Shown here: positions 18,249 to 26,959 of the stretch, one piece after another
Numbering within the stretch: the stretch's first letter is position 1
How the letters are laid out: the number at the start of each line of letters is the position of its first letter
Assembly (NCBI RefSeq): GCF_000331105.1
Contig: NC_020054.1
Span: 734,001 to 798,000 of the forward strand
DNA from: Fibrella aestuarina BUZ 2
GTDB lineage: Bacteria > Bacteroidota > Bacteroidia > Cytophagales > Spirosomataceae
Reading direction: 5' to 3'
DNA: 64,000 nt
Translations under genes and position numbers: made by a program
Notes under the pieces: model-generated
The model's input: only the letters and a program-made list of their open reading frames with translations
The model's database searches: none
What the model was told of the DNA's origin: nothing

Positions 18249-18614
18249 ATGACCGCCAGCGAAGCCTGCATCCGTCGGTACATCGACGCCTACAACCGGA
18301 AAGATATCGATGCCATGGTGGCCTGTTTTACCCACGATGTCGTGTTCCGAAACATCAGCAACGGCGAGATTACGCTCGAACTGAGCGGGCAACCGGCACT
18401 CCGCAAACAGGCGCAGCAAGCGGCCCTGCTGTTTAGTGAGCGCCAGCAGACCATCACCGCCCTGCTGACCTATGGCGATTTCTGGGAAGCCACCATTGCC
18501 TATCGGGGTACGTTTGCCAGCGGCCCCAATGCCGGCCAGACGATCGAGCTACAGGGTGAGTCGCGCTTTTTCATGGAAAACGACCTCATCGCCCAACTTA
18601 CCGACAAGAGTTAG
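18249..18614 (+). CDS. SnoaL/NTF2-like family protein
   Basis: A 121-residue protein with the NTF2-like opening CIRRYIDAYNRKDIDAMVACFTHDVVFRN, typical of SnoaL-like and ketosteroid-isomerase-like alpha+beta cone folds. Such proteins are small-molecule isomerases, cyclases or ligand-binding proteins, and the sequence does not decide which. The ATG at 18249 is chosen because the upstream extension to 18210 lies inside the preceding terminator hairpin. It converges on the minus-strand membrane gene, and the two stops overlap by 4 bases. It has no signal peptide and is probably cytoplasmic. Confidence 0.82.
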   Translation: MTASEACIRRYIDAYNRKDIDAMVACFTHDVVFRNISNGEITLELSGQPALRKQAQQAALLFSERQQTITALLTYGDFWEATIAYRGTFASGPNAGQTIELQGESRFFMENDLIAQLTDKS

Positions 18615-19120
18615 GTCGCCAGCCTGACCGTACCCCGCTGAGAATCACGCAGGGCATCGCGCACCCGTAGCGCGTAGCCAATGGTTTTGCCAACACAAAA
18701 GAGCCGGATGGCATTACCTAACATCCAGAGTACACCCAAGCGGTGGGCCTCGGCCTCGGGTACGGCAACTGGTCCCAGAAAGAGTTTTACGTTGAGTTGC
18801 AGTACAATCAGGACCGTCAGTAACGTACCCACCCCACCCCAGATGGCCGCTCGTTTCAATGCGGCGGGGGCTACCAGACGAGCGGGGTTCTGACGAAAAC
18901 AGAGCCAGACCAACGTCAGTACCGCCAATTGGGTGATGGGTACGTAATAGTGGTATTGGAGTACGACCGAGTAAAAGCGGTTGTAGGCGTGCAGCACATC
19001 GAGTGGAGCCACCAGCCAGTTGGGCATCAGGATGACCTCTTCATACAGATTGCCAAAGAACCAGAGGAGCAGCCCGAACAGAGAGGCATGGAGCCAGCCG
19101 AGAGTTTGTTTGCTTGTCAT
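18611..19120 (-). CDS. Small four-helix membrane protein, unknown function
   Basis: A 169-residue inner-membrane protein with four hydrophobic segments. It begins MTSKQTLGWLHASLFGLLLW; the ATG at 19120 is preferred to the frame opening at 19168 because it places the first helix at the N-terminus. I recognise no family. The gene lies 62 bases downstream of the Crp-like regulator on the same strand, so the two may be cotranscribed. That would suggest the regulator controls, or responds to, a process in which this protein acts. No catalytic motif is visible. Confidence 0.7.
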   Translation of the reverse strand: MTSKQTLGWLHASLFGLLLWFFGNLYEEVILMPNWLVAPLDVLHAYNRFYSVVLQYHYYVPITQLAVLTLVWLCFRQNPARLVAPAALKRAAIWGGVGTLLTVLIVLQLNVKLFLGPVAVPEAEAHRLGVLWMLGNAIRLFCVGKTIGYALRVRDALRDSQRGTVRLAT

Positions 19121-19181
19121 AGCCCAAAGTTCGGGCGGGACACAACGGCTAAACTTGCCAAAAGGCAAGAAAGGCAGTGGG

Positions 19182-19745
19182 TTATTTTTTTCGCCGTAAG
19201 CGGCTCAGCGTGTGTGGCGTAATACCCAAAAATTCGGCAATGTATTTCAAGGGTGCCGACTGCACAAGCGTGCTTTCCCGACGGATGCGCTCATAACGAA
19301 CCTCGGCCGGCTGTGCCTGAAAGGAAACGATTAGCTCAATCAGTTGCACCGACACGTCTTCCCACAGTTTACGGCCAAATTCCTGCCAGCCCGGCACCGT
19401 CTGGTAGAGATGCTGCATATCGGCATACGAAATCACCAGTAATGTGGTATCGGTCAGGGCCTGAACGGCAAAACGGCTAGGTCGCTGATCGCGAAAACTG
19501 GCCAAGTCGCAAAACGATTGGCCACTCATGGCGAGCCAGCCCGTCAGTTCATGCCCGTCGGGTGTAAGATGGGAAATTCGGAGGCTACCTTGTTGAATAA
19601 AAGCAAATTCGCCATTGACCTGCCCCGGTTGCAAGTAGAAACGGCCCTTGCTGACCAGCCTGATTTTGGCGCAACGGTTGACGGCTTCCAAGTCATAGGC
19701 AGTCAGTGAGACATATTGAGCTATGAACGTATTGAACTGATGCAT
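19182..19745 (-). CDS. Crp/Fnr-family transcriptional regulator
   Basis: A 187-residue regulator. The first 120 residues form a cyclic-nucleotide-binding-type beta roll (GEFAFIQQGSLRISHLTPDGHE, LAMSGQSFCDLASF). The C-terminus holds a short winged helix with PLKYIAEFLGITPHTLSRLRRKK, where TPHTLSRLR is the recognition helix. This compact form without the cAMP-contact residues is common in Bacteroidota, and its ligand is generally unknown. A short inverted repeat at 19784-19802 lies between it and the divergent haloperoxidase gene and could be its operator. The membrane gene downstream may be in the same operon. Confidence 0.9.
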   Translation of the reverse strand: MHQFNTFIAQYVSLTAYDLEAVNRCAKIRLVSKGRFYLQPGQVNGEFAFIQQGSLRISHLTPDGHELTGWLAMSGQSFCDLASFRDQRPSRFAVQALTDTTLLVISYADMQHLYQTVPGWQEFGRKLWEDVSVQLIELIVSFQAQPAEVRYERIRRESTLVQSAPLKYIAEFLGITPHTLSRLRRKK

Positions 19746-19783
19746 ACCTGATTAAGGCGCTGGTTGGCAACGTTTTTGCTACG

Positions 19784-19802
19784 CACAATACGAGTTATTG
19801 TG
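19784..19802. promoter_or_regulatory. Inverted repeat between Crp-like and haloperoxidase genes
   Basis: Perfect 7-base arms CACAATA and TATTGTG around the spacer CGAGT, centred 48 bases upstream of the regulator start and 47 bases before the divergent haloperoxidase start. Size and place suit a Crp-family dimer site, but one short palindrome in AT-rich DNA is weak evidence. Confidence 0.35.
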
Positions 19803-19839
19803 TGACCTACGCTGATGCCAATTAACTGCACTACCTCTT

Positions 19840-21249
19840 ATGTTAAAACAACTACTCAACAATAGCGGGTTGATACGTACCCACTTGGTGGCCCCCCTGA
19901 AGATCGTCTTACTGGGTGTAGGCCTGTTTTCGGTGCTTCAGGCTTGCCGCTCTACAAACGGCACCGATCCGGTTGCTCCACAAACCCAAACCAACCGGGC
20001 GGCTGACTATAGCAATGACGTGGCGCTGCAATGGAGCGATATGCACCTGCGGCTCGTGCGGAACAGTCCCGGTTTTACGCCACCCGTCGCCGCCCGTACG
20101 TTTGGGTATGCTGGCCTGGCGATGTACGAGGCGGTAGTGCCGGGAATGCCCAATAACGTATCGATGGTCCGGCAATTGCAAGGGCTGACGGCCCTGCCAC
20201 AAACCACGCCTAGCCAAACGTACAACTGGGCCCTAAGCGCCAATGCGGCACAGGCCGAGGTGCTGCGCGGTTTATTTGCCAACGCGACTGCTGCCTACAA
20301 AACCCGCGTCGATTCGCTGGAGCAGGCATTATTCAATCAGTTTAAAACCACCGATCAGGAGCAAAACACGCGCTCGGCGGATTTTGGCAAGCGCATTGGG
20401 GCGGCTGTGTTTGAGTGGTCGAAAACCGATGGCGGGCACGAAGGCTACAGCCGAAACTTCCCGACCTCGTTTATTCCCAGCACCGATCCCGGCCTGTGGC
20501 GACCCACTGAAAACGGGCGAACCATCCCGATGCAGCCGTATTGGGGCCAAAATCGGACGATGCTCGCCTCGACGCAGGCCATGACCATGCCCGTACCGCT
20601 GGCCATCTCGACGCAGGTAACGTCGACCTATTTTGCGCAGTACCTTGAGGTGTATACCAAGAACAAATCCCTGACGCAGGAAGAGAAGGAAATCGCCGTT
20701 TGGTGGTCCGACGACCCCAGCGAGACGTTTACGCCACCTGGCCACTCGTACAACATTGCGCGGATTACGGCCCGTACGGCCAAAGCGGATCTGGGGAAGG
20801 CTGCTGAAACCCTGGCGCGCGTGGGTATTGCCGTATCCGACGCCTTTGTGCGTTGCTGGAAATGCAAATACTTGTATAACAATGAGCGGCCCTACACCTA
20901 CGTCCGCCGGACCATCGACCCTACTTGGGTACCCTTCTGGCCGGCACCGCCGTTCCCCGGTTTTCCGTCGGGGCACTCTACACAGTCGGCGGCAATGGCA
21001 ACGGTGCTGACGGATCTTTATGGAACTACGTTTGCTCTGACCGACGATTCACACGTAGGCCGGGTACGTGACGCCGCCCGCAACACCGATTTCAAGCCGC
21101 GGTATTACCGGTCGTTCTGGGAAACGGCCGAAGAGTCGGGCTGGTCGCGGATTCTGGGGGGCATCCACACCCGTCAGGATAACGACACGGGCCTGCGCGA
21201 AGGCCGCGCCATCGGCCAGAATATCAATGAGTTAACTTGGAAACGGTGA
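19840..21249 (+). CDS. Vanadium-dependent haloperoxidase/PAP2-type lipoprotein
   Basis: A 469-residue protein with a lipoprotein signal (VGLFSVLQAC, about residue 36). The C-terminal half carries the vanadate/phosphate-binding set of this superfamily in order: K-x6-RP (KYLYNNERP), FPSGHSTQ, and SR-x5-H-x3-D (SRILGGIHTRQD). These residues bind vanadate in haloperoxidases or phosphate in acid phosphatases. The length and the long helical N-terminal region fit the vanadium-dependent haloperoxidase group of Bacteroidota, whose true activity is often untested. It is divergent from the Crp-like gene and ends just before a very long hairpin. Confidence 0.9.
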   Translation: MLKQLLNNSGLIRTHLVAPLKIVLLGVGLFSVLQACRSTNGTDPVAPQTQTNRAADYSNDVALQWSDMHLRLVRNSPGFTPPVAARTFGYAGLAMYEAVVPGMPNNVSMVRQLQGLTALPQTTPSQTYNWALSANAAQAEVLRGLFANATAAYKTRVDSLEQALFNQFKTTDQEQNTRSADFGKRIGAAVFEWSKTDGGHEGYSRNFPTSFIPSTDPGLWRPTENGRTIPMQPYWGQNRTMLASTQAMTMPVPLAISTQVTSTYFAQYLEVYTKNKSLTQEEKEIAVWWSDDPSETFTPPGHSYNIARITARTAKADLGKAAETLARVGIAVSDAFVRCWKCKYLYNNERPYTYVRRTIDPTWVPFWPAPPFPGFPSGHSTQSAAMATVLTDLYGTTFALTDDSHVGRVRDAARNTDFKPRYYRSFWETAEESGWSRILGGIHTRQDNDTGLREGRAIGQNINELTWKR

Positions 21250-21256
21250 GGGGGAT

Positions 21257-21352
21257 GAATGTATAATGCATGATGGACAATGCACAATGGGGCTGACGCA
21301 AGAATAGACGCGTCAGCCCCATTGTGCATTGTCCATCATGCATTATACATTC
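21257..21352. terminator. 43-bp perfect hairpin between convergent genes
   Basis: Arms 21257-21299 and 21310-21352 are exact reverse complements over 43 bases with a 10-base loop. The structure fills the gap between the haloperoxidase stop (21249) and the pgk stop (21353) and should stop transcription from both sides, although there is no T-run. The loop-proximal part is GGGCTGACGC/GCGTCAGCCC; the outer part is AT-rich and built from similar short words (ATGCA, ACAATG). Confidence 0.75.
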
Positions 21353-22540
21353 TTACTGAAGGGCTGCTACGCCGGGGAGGGTTTTGCCTTCCATGTACTC
21401 GAGGAGCGCGCCGCCGCCGGTCGATACGTAGCTGACGCGGTCGCCGTAGCCCGCGTTGTTGATGGCCGACGCCGAGTCTCCGCCGCCAATAAGCGAGAAC
21501 GCTCCGTTTTCTTCGGTTGCTTTCACGACCGCTTCGGCGATGGCGTTGGTGCCGGTGGCAAAATTCGGGAATTCAAATACGCCCATTGGGCCGTTCCAGA
21601 GGATGGTTTTGGCGCCTTCTACGATGCCGGTGAACAGCTTCACCGATTCGGGGCCAATGTCGAGGCCTTCCCAGCCGTCGGGAATCTGACCCGTGGCAAC
21701 GGTTTGCCGGTTGGCATCGTTCGAGAAATCATCGGCACACACGTTGTCGACGGGCATGACGATGTTCACGCCTTTTTCTTTCGCTTTTTTCAGGATTTCC
21801 AGCGCCAGTTCCTGTTTATCGGCTTCGAGCAGCGACTTACCAATCTGACCGCCCTGCGCTTTGGTAAACGTATAGGTCATGCCCCCGCCGATGATCAGCG
21901 TATCGACCGTATCGAGCAGGCGTTCGATGATCAGGATTTTATCGGAGATTTTGGCCCCGCCCATGATCGCGACAAACGGCCGCTCGGCGTGATTCAGAAT
22001 CTTGTCGGCATTTTCGATTTCGGCCAGCATCACGTACCCACACACGCGGTCGTCGAAGAATTGGCCAACTACCGCCGTAGAGGCGTGTGCGCGGTGCGCC
22101 GTTCCGAAGGCGTCGTTTACCCACACATCGCCGAGTTTCGAGAGCTTTTCGGCAAAGGCCACATCACCTTTTTCTTCTTCCTTGTAAAAACGCAGGTTTT
22201 CGAGCAGCAGAATTTCCCCTGGTTGCAGGCTGGCCGCCAGATCGGTCGCCGATTGGCCGATACAGTCATCGGCAAACTTCACTTCCCGGCCAAACGTCTT
22301 CGACAACGTCGGAATCAGGTGCTTCAGCGAATACTTCTCGGTTGGGCCATCTTTCGGTCGGCCCAGGTGCGACATCAGAATCGCCGACCCGCCATCGTTC
22401 AGAATTTTCGTGATCGTCGGGATGGTCGCTTTGATGCGCGTATCGTCGGTGATGTTGTATTCTTTATCGAGGGGTACGTTGAAATCGACACGGACGAGGG
22501 CTTTCTTGCCCGCAAAATTGTAAGAGTCTACAGTCTTCAT
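21353..22540 (-). CDS. pgk: Phosphoglycerate kinase
   Basis: The glycolytic enzyme that transfers phosphate from 1,3-bisphosphoglycerate to ADP. It has 395 residues, the normal bacterial length. Visible signatures include [11 protein letters not shown] near the N-terminus, [10 protein letters not shown] for substrate binding, the adenine-pocket strand [12 protein letters not shown], and [13 protein letters not shown] in the nucleotide-binding C-terminal domain. It is a single gene; the upstream SGNH esterase on the same strand is separated by a 25-bp hairpin. Cytoplasmic; no unusual features. Confidence 0.98.
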   Translation of the reverse strand: MKTVDSYNFAGKKALVRVDFNVPLDKEYNITDDTRIKATIPTITKILNDGGSAILMSHLGRPKDGPTEKYSLKHLIPTLSKTFGREVKFADDCIGQSATDLAASLQPGEILLLENLRFYKEEEKGDVAFAEKLSKLGDVWVNDAFGTAHRAHASTAVVGQFFDDRVCGYVMLAEIENADKILNHAERPFVAIMGGAKISDKILIIERLLDTVDTLIIGGGMTYTFTKAQGGQIGKSLLEADKQELALEILKKAKEKGVNIVMPVDNVCADDFSNDANRQTVATGQIPDGWEGLDIGPESVKLFTGIVEGAKTILWNGPMGVFEFPNFATGTNAIAEAVVKATEENGAFSLIGGGDSASAINNAGYGDRVSYVSTGGGALLEYMEGKTLPGVAALQ

Positions 22541-22586
22541 GCGTAGTCTGACCGGTTTTGGTTAGCGGGGCAAAAGTAATGAAAAG

Positions 22587-22646
22587 CATGGGGCTTAGGG
22601 CAAAGGGCAGGTATCGGAGACCCTGCCCTTTGCCCTAAGCCCCATG
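22587..22646. terminator. 25-bp perfect hairpin after the SGNH esterase gene
   Basis: Arms 22587-22611 and 22622-22646 are perfectly complementary over 25 bases around a 10-base loop. It lies 9 bases beyond the stop of the SGNH gene and 47 bases before the pgk start, so it should insulate pgk from upstream transcription. The arms consist of GGGC/AAAG-type words. Confidence 0.75.
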
Positions 22647-22655
22647 TGCATACGC

Positions 22656-23318
22656 CTACATTCCCTGCAATACGGCCCAGAGTTGGTCGGCGACGAATTG
22701 GTTGCCCGTATCGTTGAGGTGCACGCGGTCGGTGGTCAGGATGCCCTTTTCCTTGTTGCCAGCGTTATTCCGAACATTATAATCCAGGAAGGATTTCCGG
22801 AGGTCGCAGAGAGGCAGATTCTGGCGGGCGGCCAGGTCACGGATGAGGTTGCTGTAAGCGTTGAGGTCGCCGTCCTGATCATTCGAGAAGTCGGTTTTTT
22901 CACCAATGGCGGCGGGCGTACAGAGCACTACCCGGCCCCCGTTGGCCTGAATCTTACGGATAAGCGCTTCGTAGAACTTAACAAACTTGTCGGGGTCGGT
23001 ACCCGTGCCGTAGGTACGTTTGTGCCACACGTCGTTGACGCCAACGTAGATCACCACCACATCGGGTTTGAGGGCAAGCACGTCATCGTCGAGGCGCAGG
23101 TAGAGGTCATACACTTTATTACCCCCGATGCCCTTGCCGATAAGTTCGTAGTCGGCCGCTTTGTTCTGCTTAGCCAGCATCTCCTGCATTTTCGTGATGT
23201 AACCGCCGGGTTGAACGCCTGCCTGCGTGATAGAGTCGCCGAAGAAAATGATGCGTTTGGGTTTCGTGGGGAGGGTGAAGGCCAACAGGAGTGGCAGCAA
23301 CAGATAAAGGGCTTTCAT
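22656..23318 (-). CDS. Secreted SGNH/GDSL-family hydrolase
   Basis: A 220-residue esterase-like protein with a signal peptide (MKALYLLLPLLLAFTLP). Block I is RIIFFGDSITQAG with the catalytic serine, a glycine block follows (GKGIGGNKVYD), block III is VVIYVGVNDVWH, and the C-terminal DRVHLND contributes the catalytic aspartate and histidine. This group includes rhamnogalacturonan acetylesterase-type and lysophospholipase-type enzymes; deacetylation of a polysaccharide is plausible but unproved. The ATG at 23318 places the signal peptide at the N-terminus; the longer frame to 23369 does not. A long hairpin follows. Confidence 0.9.
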   Translation of the reverse strand: MKALYLLLPLLLAFTLPTKPKRIIFFGDSITQAGVQPGGYITKMQEMLAKQNKAADYELIGKGIGGNKVYDLYLRLDDDVLALKPDVVVIYVGVNDVWHKRTYGTGTDPDKFVKFYEALIRKIQANGGRVVLCTPAAIGEKTDFSNDQDGDLNAYSNLIRDLAARQNLPLCDLRKSFLDYNVRNNAGNKEKGILTTDRVHLNDTGNQFVADQLWAVLQGM

Positions 23319-23392
23319 GACAACGTAGGGGCACTGTTTGGTTCGAGTAAGAAACCGCCCGGAAACCATTTTATACTGAAACCGAAGCCCCC

Positions 23393-23842
23393 ATGCAGCG
23401 CACCCTTTTGCTCGATATGCTTGCCCAGAATGAACTGACCTGCTCGTTTGCGCTGAACCGGATTACGGCCGAGAACAGCCGGTTACGCCTGACGGAGACC
23501 AGCGCGTCGGTCGGGTTTATCTACCGCCATCTGGCCGAGACCATGCTGCTATTCGGTACGTTTTTCGGTATACCCACCAACGTACAAAACACCACGATGG
23601 GCCGCACCGACGAAGGGGCCGTGTATGACCTTGCCGAAAGCCATCAGCTGCTTGCCGACGGCTACGCCCAATTCAGGAAGCTGGTTGAGACAACGCCTGA
23701 CGATGCCTGGCTACAACCCATTGACACCCCCTTTTTCGGGACGGTATCGTGGGGGCGGCTGTTTGGGCATGTATTGTTTCACAACGCGCACCATACGGGG
23801 CAGATTGCCATGGCGTTGGCACACGGAACTGAGCTGCGCTAA
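23393..23842 (+). CDS. DinB-family protein
   Basis: A 149-residue four-helix-bundle protein. The pattern IYRHLAETMLLFGTFFGIP near the middle and GRLFGHVLFHNAHHTGQIAMAL near the end supply the spaced histidines typical of the DinB/YfiT metal-binding fold. Family members include thiol transferases, and many have unknown roles. It is cytoplasmic with no signal sequence. It is divergent from the SGNH gene, and its stop overlaps the stop of the convergent alpha/beta hydrolase by 4 bases. Confidence 0.85.
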   Translation: MQRTLLLDMLAQNELTCSFALNRITAENSRLRLTETSASVGFIYRHLAETMLLFGTFFGIPTNVQNTTMGRTDEGAVYDLAESHQLLADGYAQFRKLVETTPDDAWLQPIDTPFFGTVSWGRLFGHVLFHNAHHTGQIAMALAHGTELR

Positions 23843-24816
23843 TGCCCTGGCTGCCGCACCGACCAGTTTCGGTAGTCAGCAACAGTCTGGGCGGGCAACT
23901 CTTCCATGGGTACGTGGCCCGCATTCGGGTAGATGATGAGCGTATCGTTGGGCAAGTCGCGGTGAAAGCGTTGCGCCACCTCCACCGGGATCAGGTTGTC
24001 GTGTTGGCCCCATAGAATCAGCGTCGGTTGGCGAATCTGGCCGATGCGTAGCCAGAGCGAGTCGAGCGCGGGTTGCCGACGAACAAACGCCTGCCGGTTC
24101 CCTTCGCGGCGATTCAGGTCGGCGTAGCGCTGCACGAGCGTATCCGTCACGAGTCCATCGTTATGATACAGGTTTTCGAGACTGCTACGAAACAGCGCGT
24201 CGGGCGTCAGCTTCGCTATCAGACCATTAACCAGCGGTAACTGCGCGAGCCGGAAGCCAATAGGCACCGATTTAGGCGTAAACGGGTAGCCCGCCGCGTC
24301 GATCAGAATCAATTGACGTACCCGGTCGGGACCCATCAGCGCCATATGCCAGGCGATGTTGCCACCCAGTGAATTGCCCGCCACGTCGCAGCGCTTGAAG
24401 CCCAGCCGTTCGATGAACAGCGCCATAAACCGGGTGTAGTACTGAATCGACGCTTCGTTTTGCGGGTGCGGGCCGGTCAGCCCATAACCCGGCAAATCGA
24501 GCCGGACAATGCGTCGGCTGTCGCGTAGGGCATTGACCCAGCCGTCCCAAGTTTGCAGCATGGACCCAGTGCCATGAATCAGCACCAACGGGACCGAATC
24601 GGCGGGGTTTCCTTCCAGCCGGTAATGCACATCCATGCCATCCAGGTTCATGAAGGCGGAACTGGCATCGGTATAGCGGGCTTTAAGCTCGGTAACGGTA
24701 AGGTCGGTGCGGTACAGACCGACGATGACGACTAGCAGCAGGATAGGGAGATAGGAACGTATCTTTTTCAAAGCAAAAGCGATAGCCGAGTTGGCGACGA
24801 ATTGTGTAGGTTGCAC
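23839..24816 (-). CDS. Membrane-anchored alpha/beta hydrolase
   Basis: A 325-residue protein with an N-terminal membrane anchor (about 20-38, YLPILLLVVIVGLY). The lid-free alpha/beta core contains VLIHGTGS for the oxyanion hole, the nucleophile elbow GNSLGG, LWGQHDNLIP for the acid, and PNAGHVPMEE for the histidine. The order and spacing are those of haloalkane dehalogenase-like and epoxide hydrolase-like enzymes. The start is uncertain: the codon at 24816 is GTG and a TTG about 15 codons later is also possible. It converges on the DinB gene. Substrate unknown. Confidence 0.85.
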   Translation of the reverse strand: MQPTQFVANSAIAFALKKIRSYLPILLLVVIVGLYRTDLTVTELKARYTDASSAFMNLDGMDVHYRLEGNPADSVPLVLIHGTGSMLQTWDGWVNALRDSRRIVRLDLPGYGLTGPHPQNEASIQYYTRFMALFIERLGFKRCDVAGNSLGGNIAWHMALMGPDRVRQLILIDAAGYPFTPKSVPIGFRLAQLPLVNGLIAKLTPDALFRSSLENLYHNDGLVTDTLVQRYADLNRREGNRQAFVRRQPALDSLWLRIGQIRQPTLILWGQHDNLIPVEVAQRFHRDLPNDTLIIYPNAGHVPMEELPAQTVADYRNWSVRQPGH

Positions 24817-24858
24817 TACCTGACCAACACACCATCTAGAGCTCGTAAATTACAACTT

Positions 24859-25845
24859 ATGACTGCTATTTACACGTACCGCTGGCTCGCCTTACTTATG
24901 GTATACGCCGCGCTGGTTGCTTTTGCCCACTTAATCGTGCTACCCTCGGCGGCTTACACAACTCGCCCAGAACTAATTGGCACGGCGCTGCTTTTTGACC
25001 TAATGGTCTGGCCCCTGCTGACTTTCTATTGGCTCATCGCCCGGCCACAGCGGTGGTCGACGGGGCGCCTGGCTCTATTGGCGGCGGGGTTAGCGCGTTT
25101 GGCTATGGCCTGGCTTCCCAGTCTGCCCGTGCCGGGTTGGGCGTTGATGTGGGGCGTACTGGAGGGGCTTGTGCTGGGAGGGCTGGCGTTTCGGCTGCGC
25201 ACAATTATCCGAACCTACCGCCTTCTCCGACGTACCCAGGATGCAGAAATTGCCTGGCAAGGCGCGTTAGCTGCCGTAGCTGGCGAACGGCTTGCTAGGC
25301 TTGTGCTGGCAGAAGGAGAAACGATCTATTACGCCCTGCTAAACTGGCGCAGCGAGCCCTCGTTTCCTGCTAACACCACTCCGCTCACGACCCACCGCGA
25401 ATCGGGGCAACTGGCGTTGTTGTGGGGCCTGCTCGGCATCAGTTGTATTGAATTAATGGCCGTACACGTACTCCTACTACATTGGTTGCCGTCGGCCGCG
25501 GTCTGGGTTACTCTGCTGAGTGGCTACGGCTGCCTGCTGCTGCTGGCGGTGATCAACACCATCCGGGTGCGCCCCTCTTACCTAACCCTTGACGCCCTGC
25601 ATCTGCGCCTCGATTTGCGCTGGTGGGCTGTTATTCCCCGCCATCATCTTGCCGACGTGACACCCATATCGGACAAACAGCCGGGCGCGCTCAATGCCGC
25701 CTTGCTGACAGCCCCCAATTTGCTGATAACGTTTAACGAGCCCATTCAGCTCACGGGCCTGTACGGAATCAGGAAGACTGTTACCCAGCTAACACTGTTT
25801 GTCGATGATCGTGGAGCTGTACTCAGGAACATCACAAATCAATAA
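24859..25845 (+). CDS. Polytopic membrane protein, unknown function
   Basis: A 328-residue protein. Four hydrophobic segments fill the first 120 residues, followed by a charged region and two more segments near 200-250. The C-terminal 80 residues look like a PH/YdbT-type beta domain (YLTLDALHLRLDLRWWAVIPRHHLADV), but this is only a resemblance. ATG 24859 (MTAIYTYRWLALLMVYAALV) is preferred to the longer frame from 24802, which would overlap the divergent hydrolase. RidA follows after 24 bases on the same strand and may share the transcript. Confidence 0.65.
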   Translation: MTAIYTYRWLALLMVYAALVAFAHLIVLPSAAYTTRPELIGTALLFDLMVWPLLTFYWLIARPQRWSTGRLALLAAGLARLAMAWLPSLPVPGWALMWGVLEGLVLGGLAFRLRTIIRTYRLLRRTQDAEIAWQGALAAVAGERLARLVLAEGETIYYALLNWRSEPSFPANTTPLTTHRESGQLALLWGLLGISCIELMAVHVLLLHWLPSAAVWVTLLSGYGCLLLLAVINTIRVRPSYLTLDALHLRLDLRWWAVIPRHHLADVTPISDKQPGALNAALLTAPNLLITFNEPIQLTGLYGIRKTVTQLTLFVDDRGAVLRNITNQ

Positions 25846-25869
25846 AATCAACCGCCGCACCATATAGAA

Positions 25870-26256
25870 ATGGCAAGACAAACGATCCTGTCGGGTTCGC
25901 CCTGGGAAGACAAAATGGGCTATTGCCGGGCCGTCAAGATCGGCAACGTCATTGAAGTGTCGGGCACAGTCGCTATCGTGGATGGCCAAGCCGTAACCGC
26001 CACCGATATCACGGCCCAGACCCAGAACATATTGGACCGTGTGGCCAGTGTACTGGCTGGATTGGGGGCGTCGATGGCTGACGTGGTGCGTACCCGGATG
26101 TTCACCACCGATGTGTCGCGCTGGGAGGAAATTGCCGTGGCGCATGGCGCGGTGTTTGGCGACATCAAACCGACCACCAGTATTTACGAAGTCAGTGCCC
26201 TGATTGCGCCCGAATACCTCATCGAAATCGAATTCACGGCTATCCTGAGTGACTAA
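25870..26256 (+). CDS. RidA/YjgF-family enamine deaminase-type protein
   Basis: A 128-residue protein of the RidA (YER057c/UK114) superfamily. These small trimers usually hydrolyse reactive enamines and imines formed by PLP enzymes. It contains VIEVSGTVAIVDG, the middle GASMADVVRTRMFTTDVSRWEE with the conserved arginine, and the ending PEYLIEIEFTAI. The archetypal RidA active-site arginine occurs within VRTRMF, but subgroups differ, so deaminase activity is likely rather than certain. It directly follows the membrane protein gene. A hairpin just after the stop serves the opposite strand. Confidence 0.9.
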   Translation: MARQTILSGSPWEDKMGYCRAVKIGNVIEVSGTVAIVDGQAVTATDITAQTQNILDRVASVLAGLGASMADVVRTRMFTTDVSRWEEIAVAHGAVFGDIKPTTSIYEVSALIAPEYLIEIEFTAILSD

Positions 26257-26289
26257 AAAAAGGCCGCTCAACCAGGAGGCTGAGCGGCC
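26255..26289 (-). terminator. Rho-independent terminator of the barrel/LVIVD operon
   Basis: Nine-base perfect arms GGCCGCTCA and TGAGCGGCC (26262-26270, 26281-26289) flank a 10-base loop. On the minus strand seven T follow (26255-26261 reversed). It is 30 bases beyond the stop of the minus-strand gene at 26319. Confidence 0.9.
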
Positions 26290-26318
26290 AGAAGCAGCTA
26301 GTACGTACCCAGCGCTGA

Positions 26319-26957
26319 TCAGAAACTGACGCCTAACCGCACGGCCAGTCGGTTGTATACGCGGCTTTCGTCGCGCCGGATGTCGTTCCATTGCAGGGGC
26401 TTGGCCGACTCGACGGTTTGTCGTTTATAGCTCACCGTCAGCAGAAAAGCGCCTTTGTCGGGTTTGCCGAAGCGCAGCCCCAGGCCGGGGTTAAGCATCA
26501 GCCCGCCGCGCGTGAGTTCGTAGCCCGTGGTCGACTGGTTGAGCCAGGTAAGGCCGTAACCAACATCCGCCGAGGCAAAGACCTGCACGTTTTTCTGATT
26601 GGGCCGCGCCAGGTCGTACCGTATCCCGGCCCCAACCGGCATCAAGAGTGCGTTGCTGTACCAGTCGACGCCGACCACGCCGCCAACGGCTAGCCGGGGT
26701 TTTAGTTGAACGCCGTTGAAGGTCTGAATGGTCAGGCTGAGCCGGTTCTCGACCTGCTTATCAACCGACTGAACCGTCGTGGTGCCATTCCAGATCCAGC
26801 TAGGTACGTCGTATACCACCCGCCCAAACAGCCCGCCCACTTCGGTGTAGTTGACAAACGGCCGGGTACGTTCCCGGACCACCTCCTGCACCTGGGCCAT
26901 TGCCGCGTGGCCCGCCAGCATCGCCAGCAGACCACCTATTGCCAGAAAAGCGCGCAT
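26319..26957 (-). CDS. Outer-membrane beta-barrel-like protein
   Basis: A 212-residue exported protein with a signal peptide ending near GHAAMAQVQ (about residue 22). The body alternates short polar and aromatic strands with glycines (GAGIRYDLARPNQ, ADVGYGLTWLNQ, GLGLRFGKPDKGAFLLTVSYKRQ), and the last residue is phenylalanine (AVRLGVSF), as in barrels assembled by BamA. No specific family was recognised. Its start is 3 bases after the stop of the LVIVD lipoprotein gene, so the two form one operon that ends at the terminator at 26255-26289. Confidence 0.75.
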   Translation of the reverse strand: MRAFLAIGGLLAMLAGHAAMAQVQEVVRERTRPFVNYTEVGGLFGRVVYDVPSWIWNGTTTVQSVDKQVENRLSLTIQTFNGVQLKPRLAVGGVVGVDWYSNALLMPVGAGIRYDLARPNQKNVQVFASADVGYGLTWLNQSTTGYELTRGGLMLNPGLGLRFGKPDKGAFLLTVSYKRQTVESAKPLQWNDIRRDESRVYNRLAVRLGVSF

Positions 26958-26959
26958 AC

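Noticed and set aside
21329..22546. Long plus-strand frame opposite pgk
   Set aside because: It is the antisense shadow of a certain housekeeping gene and has no recognisable product.
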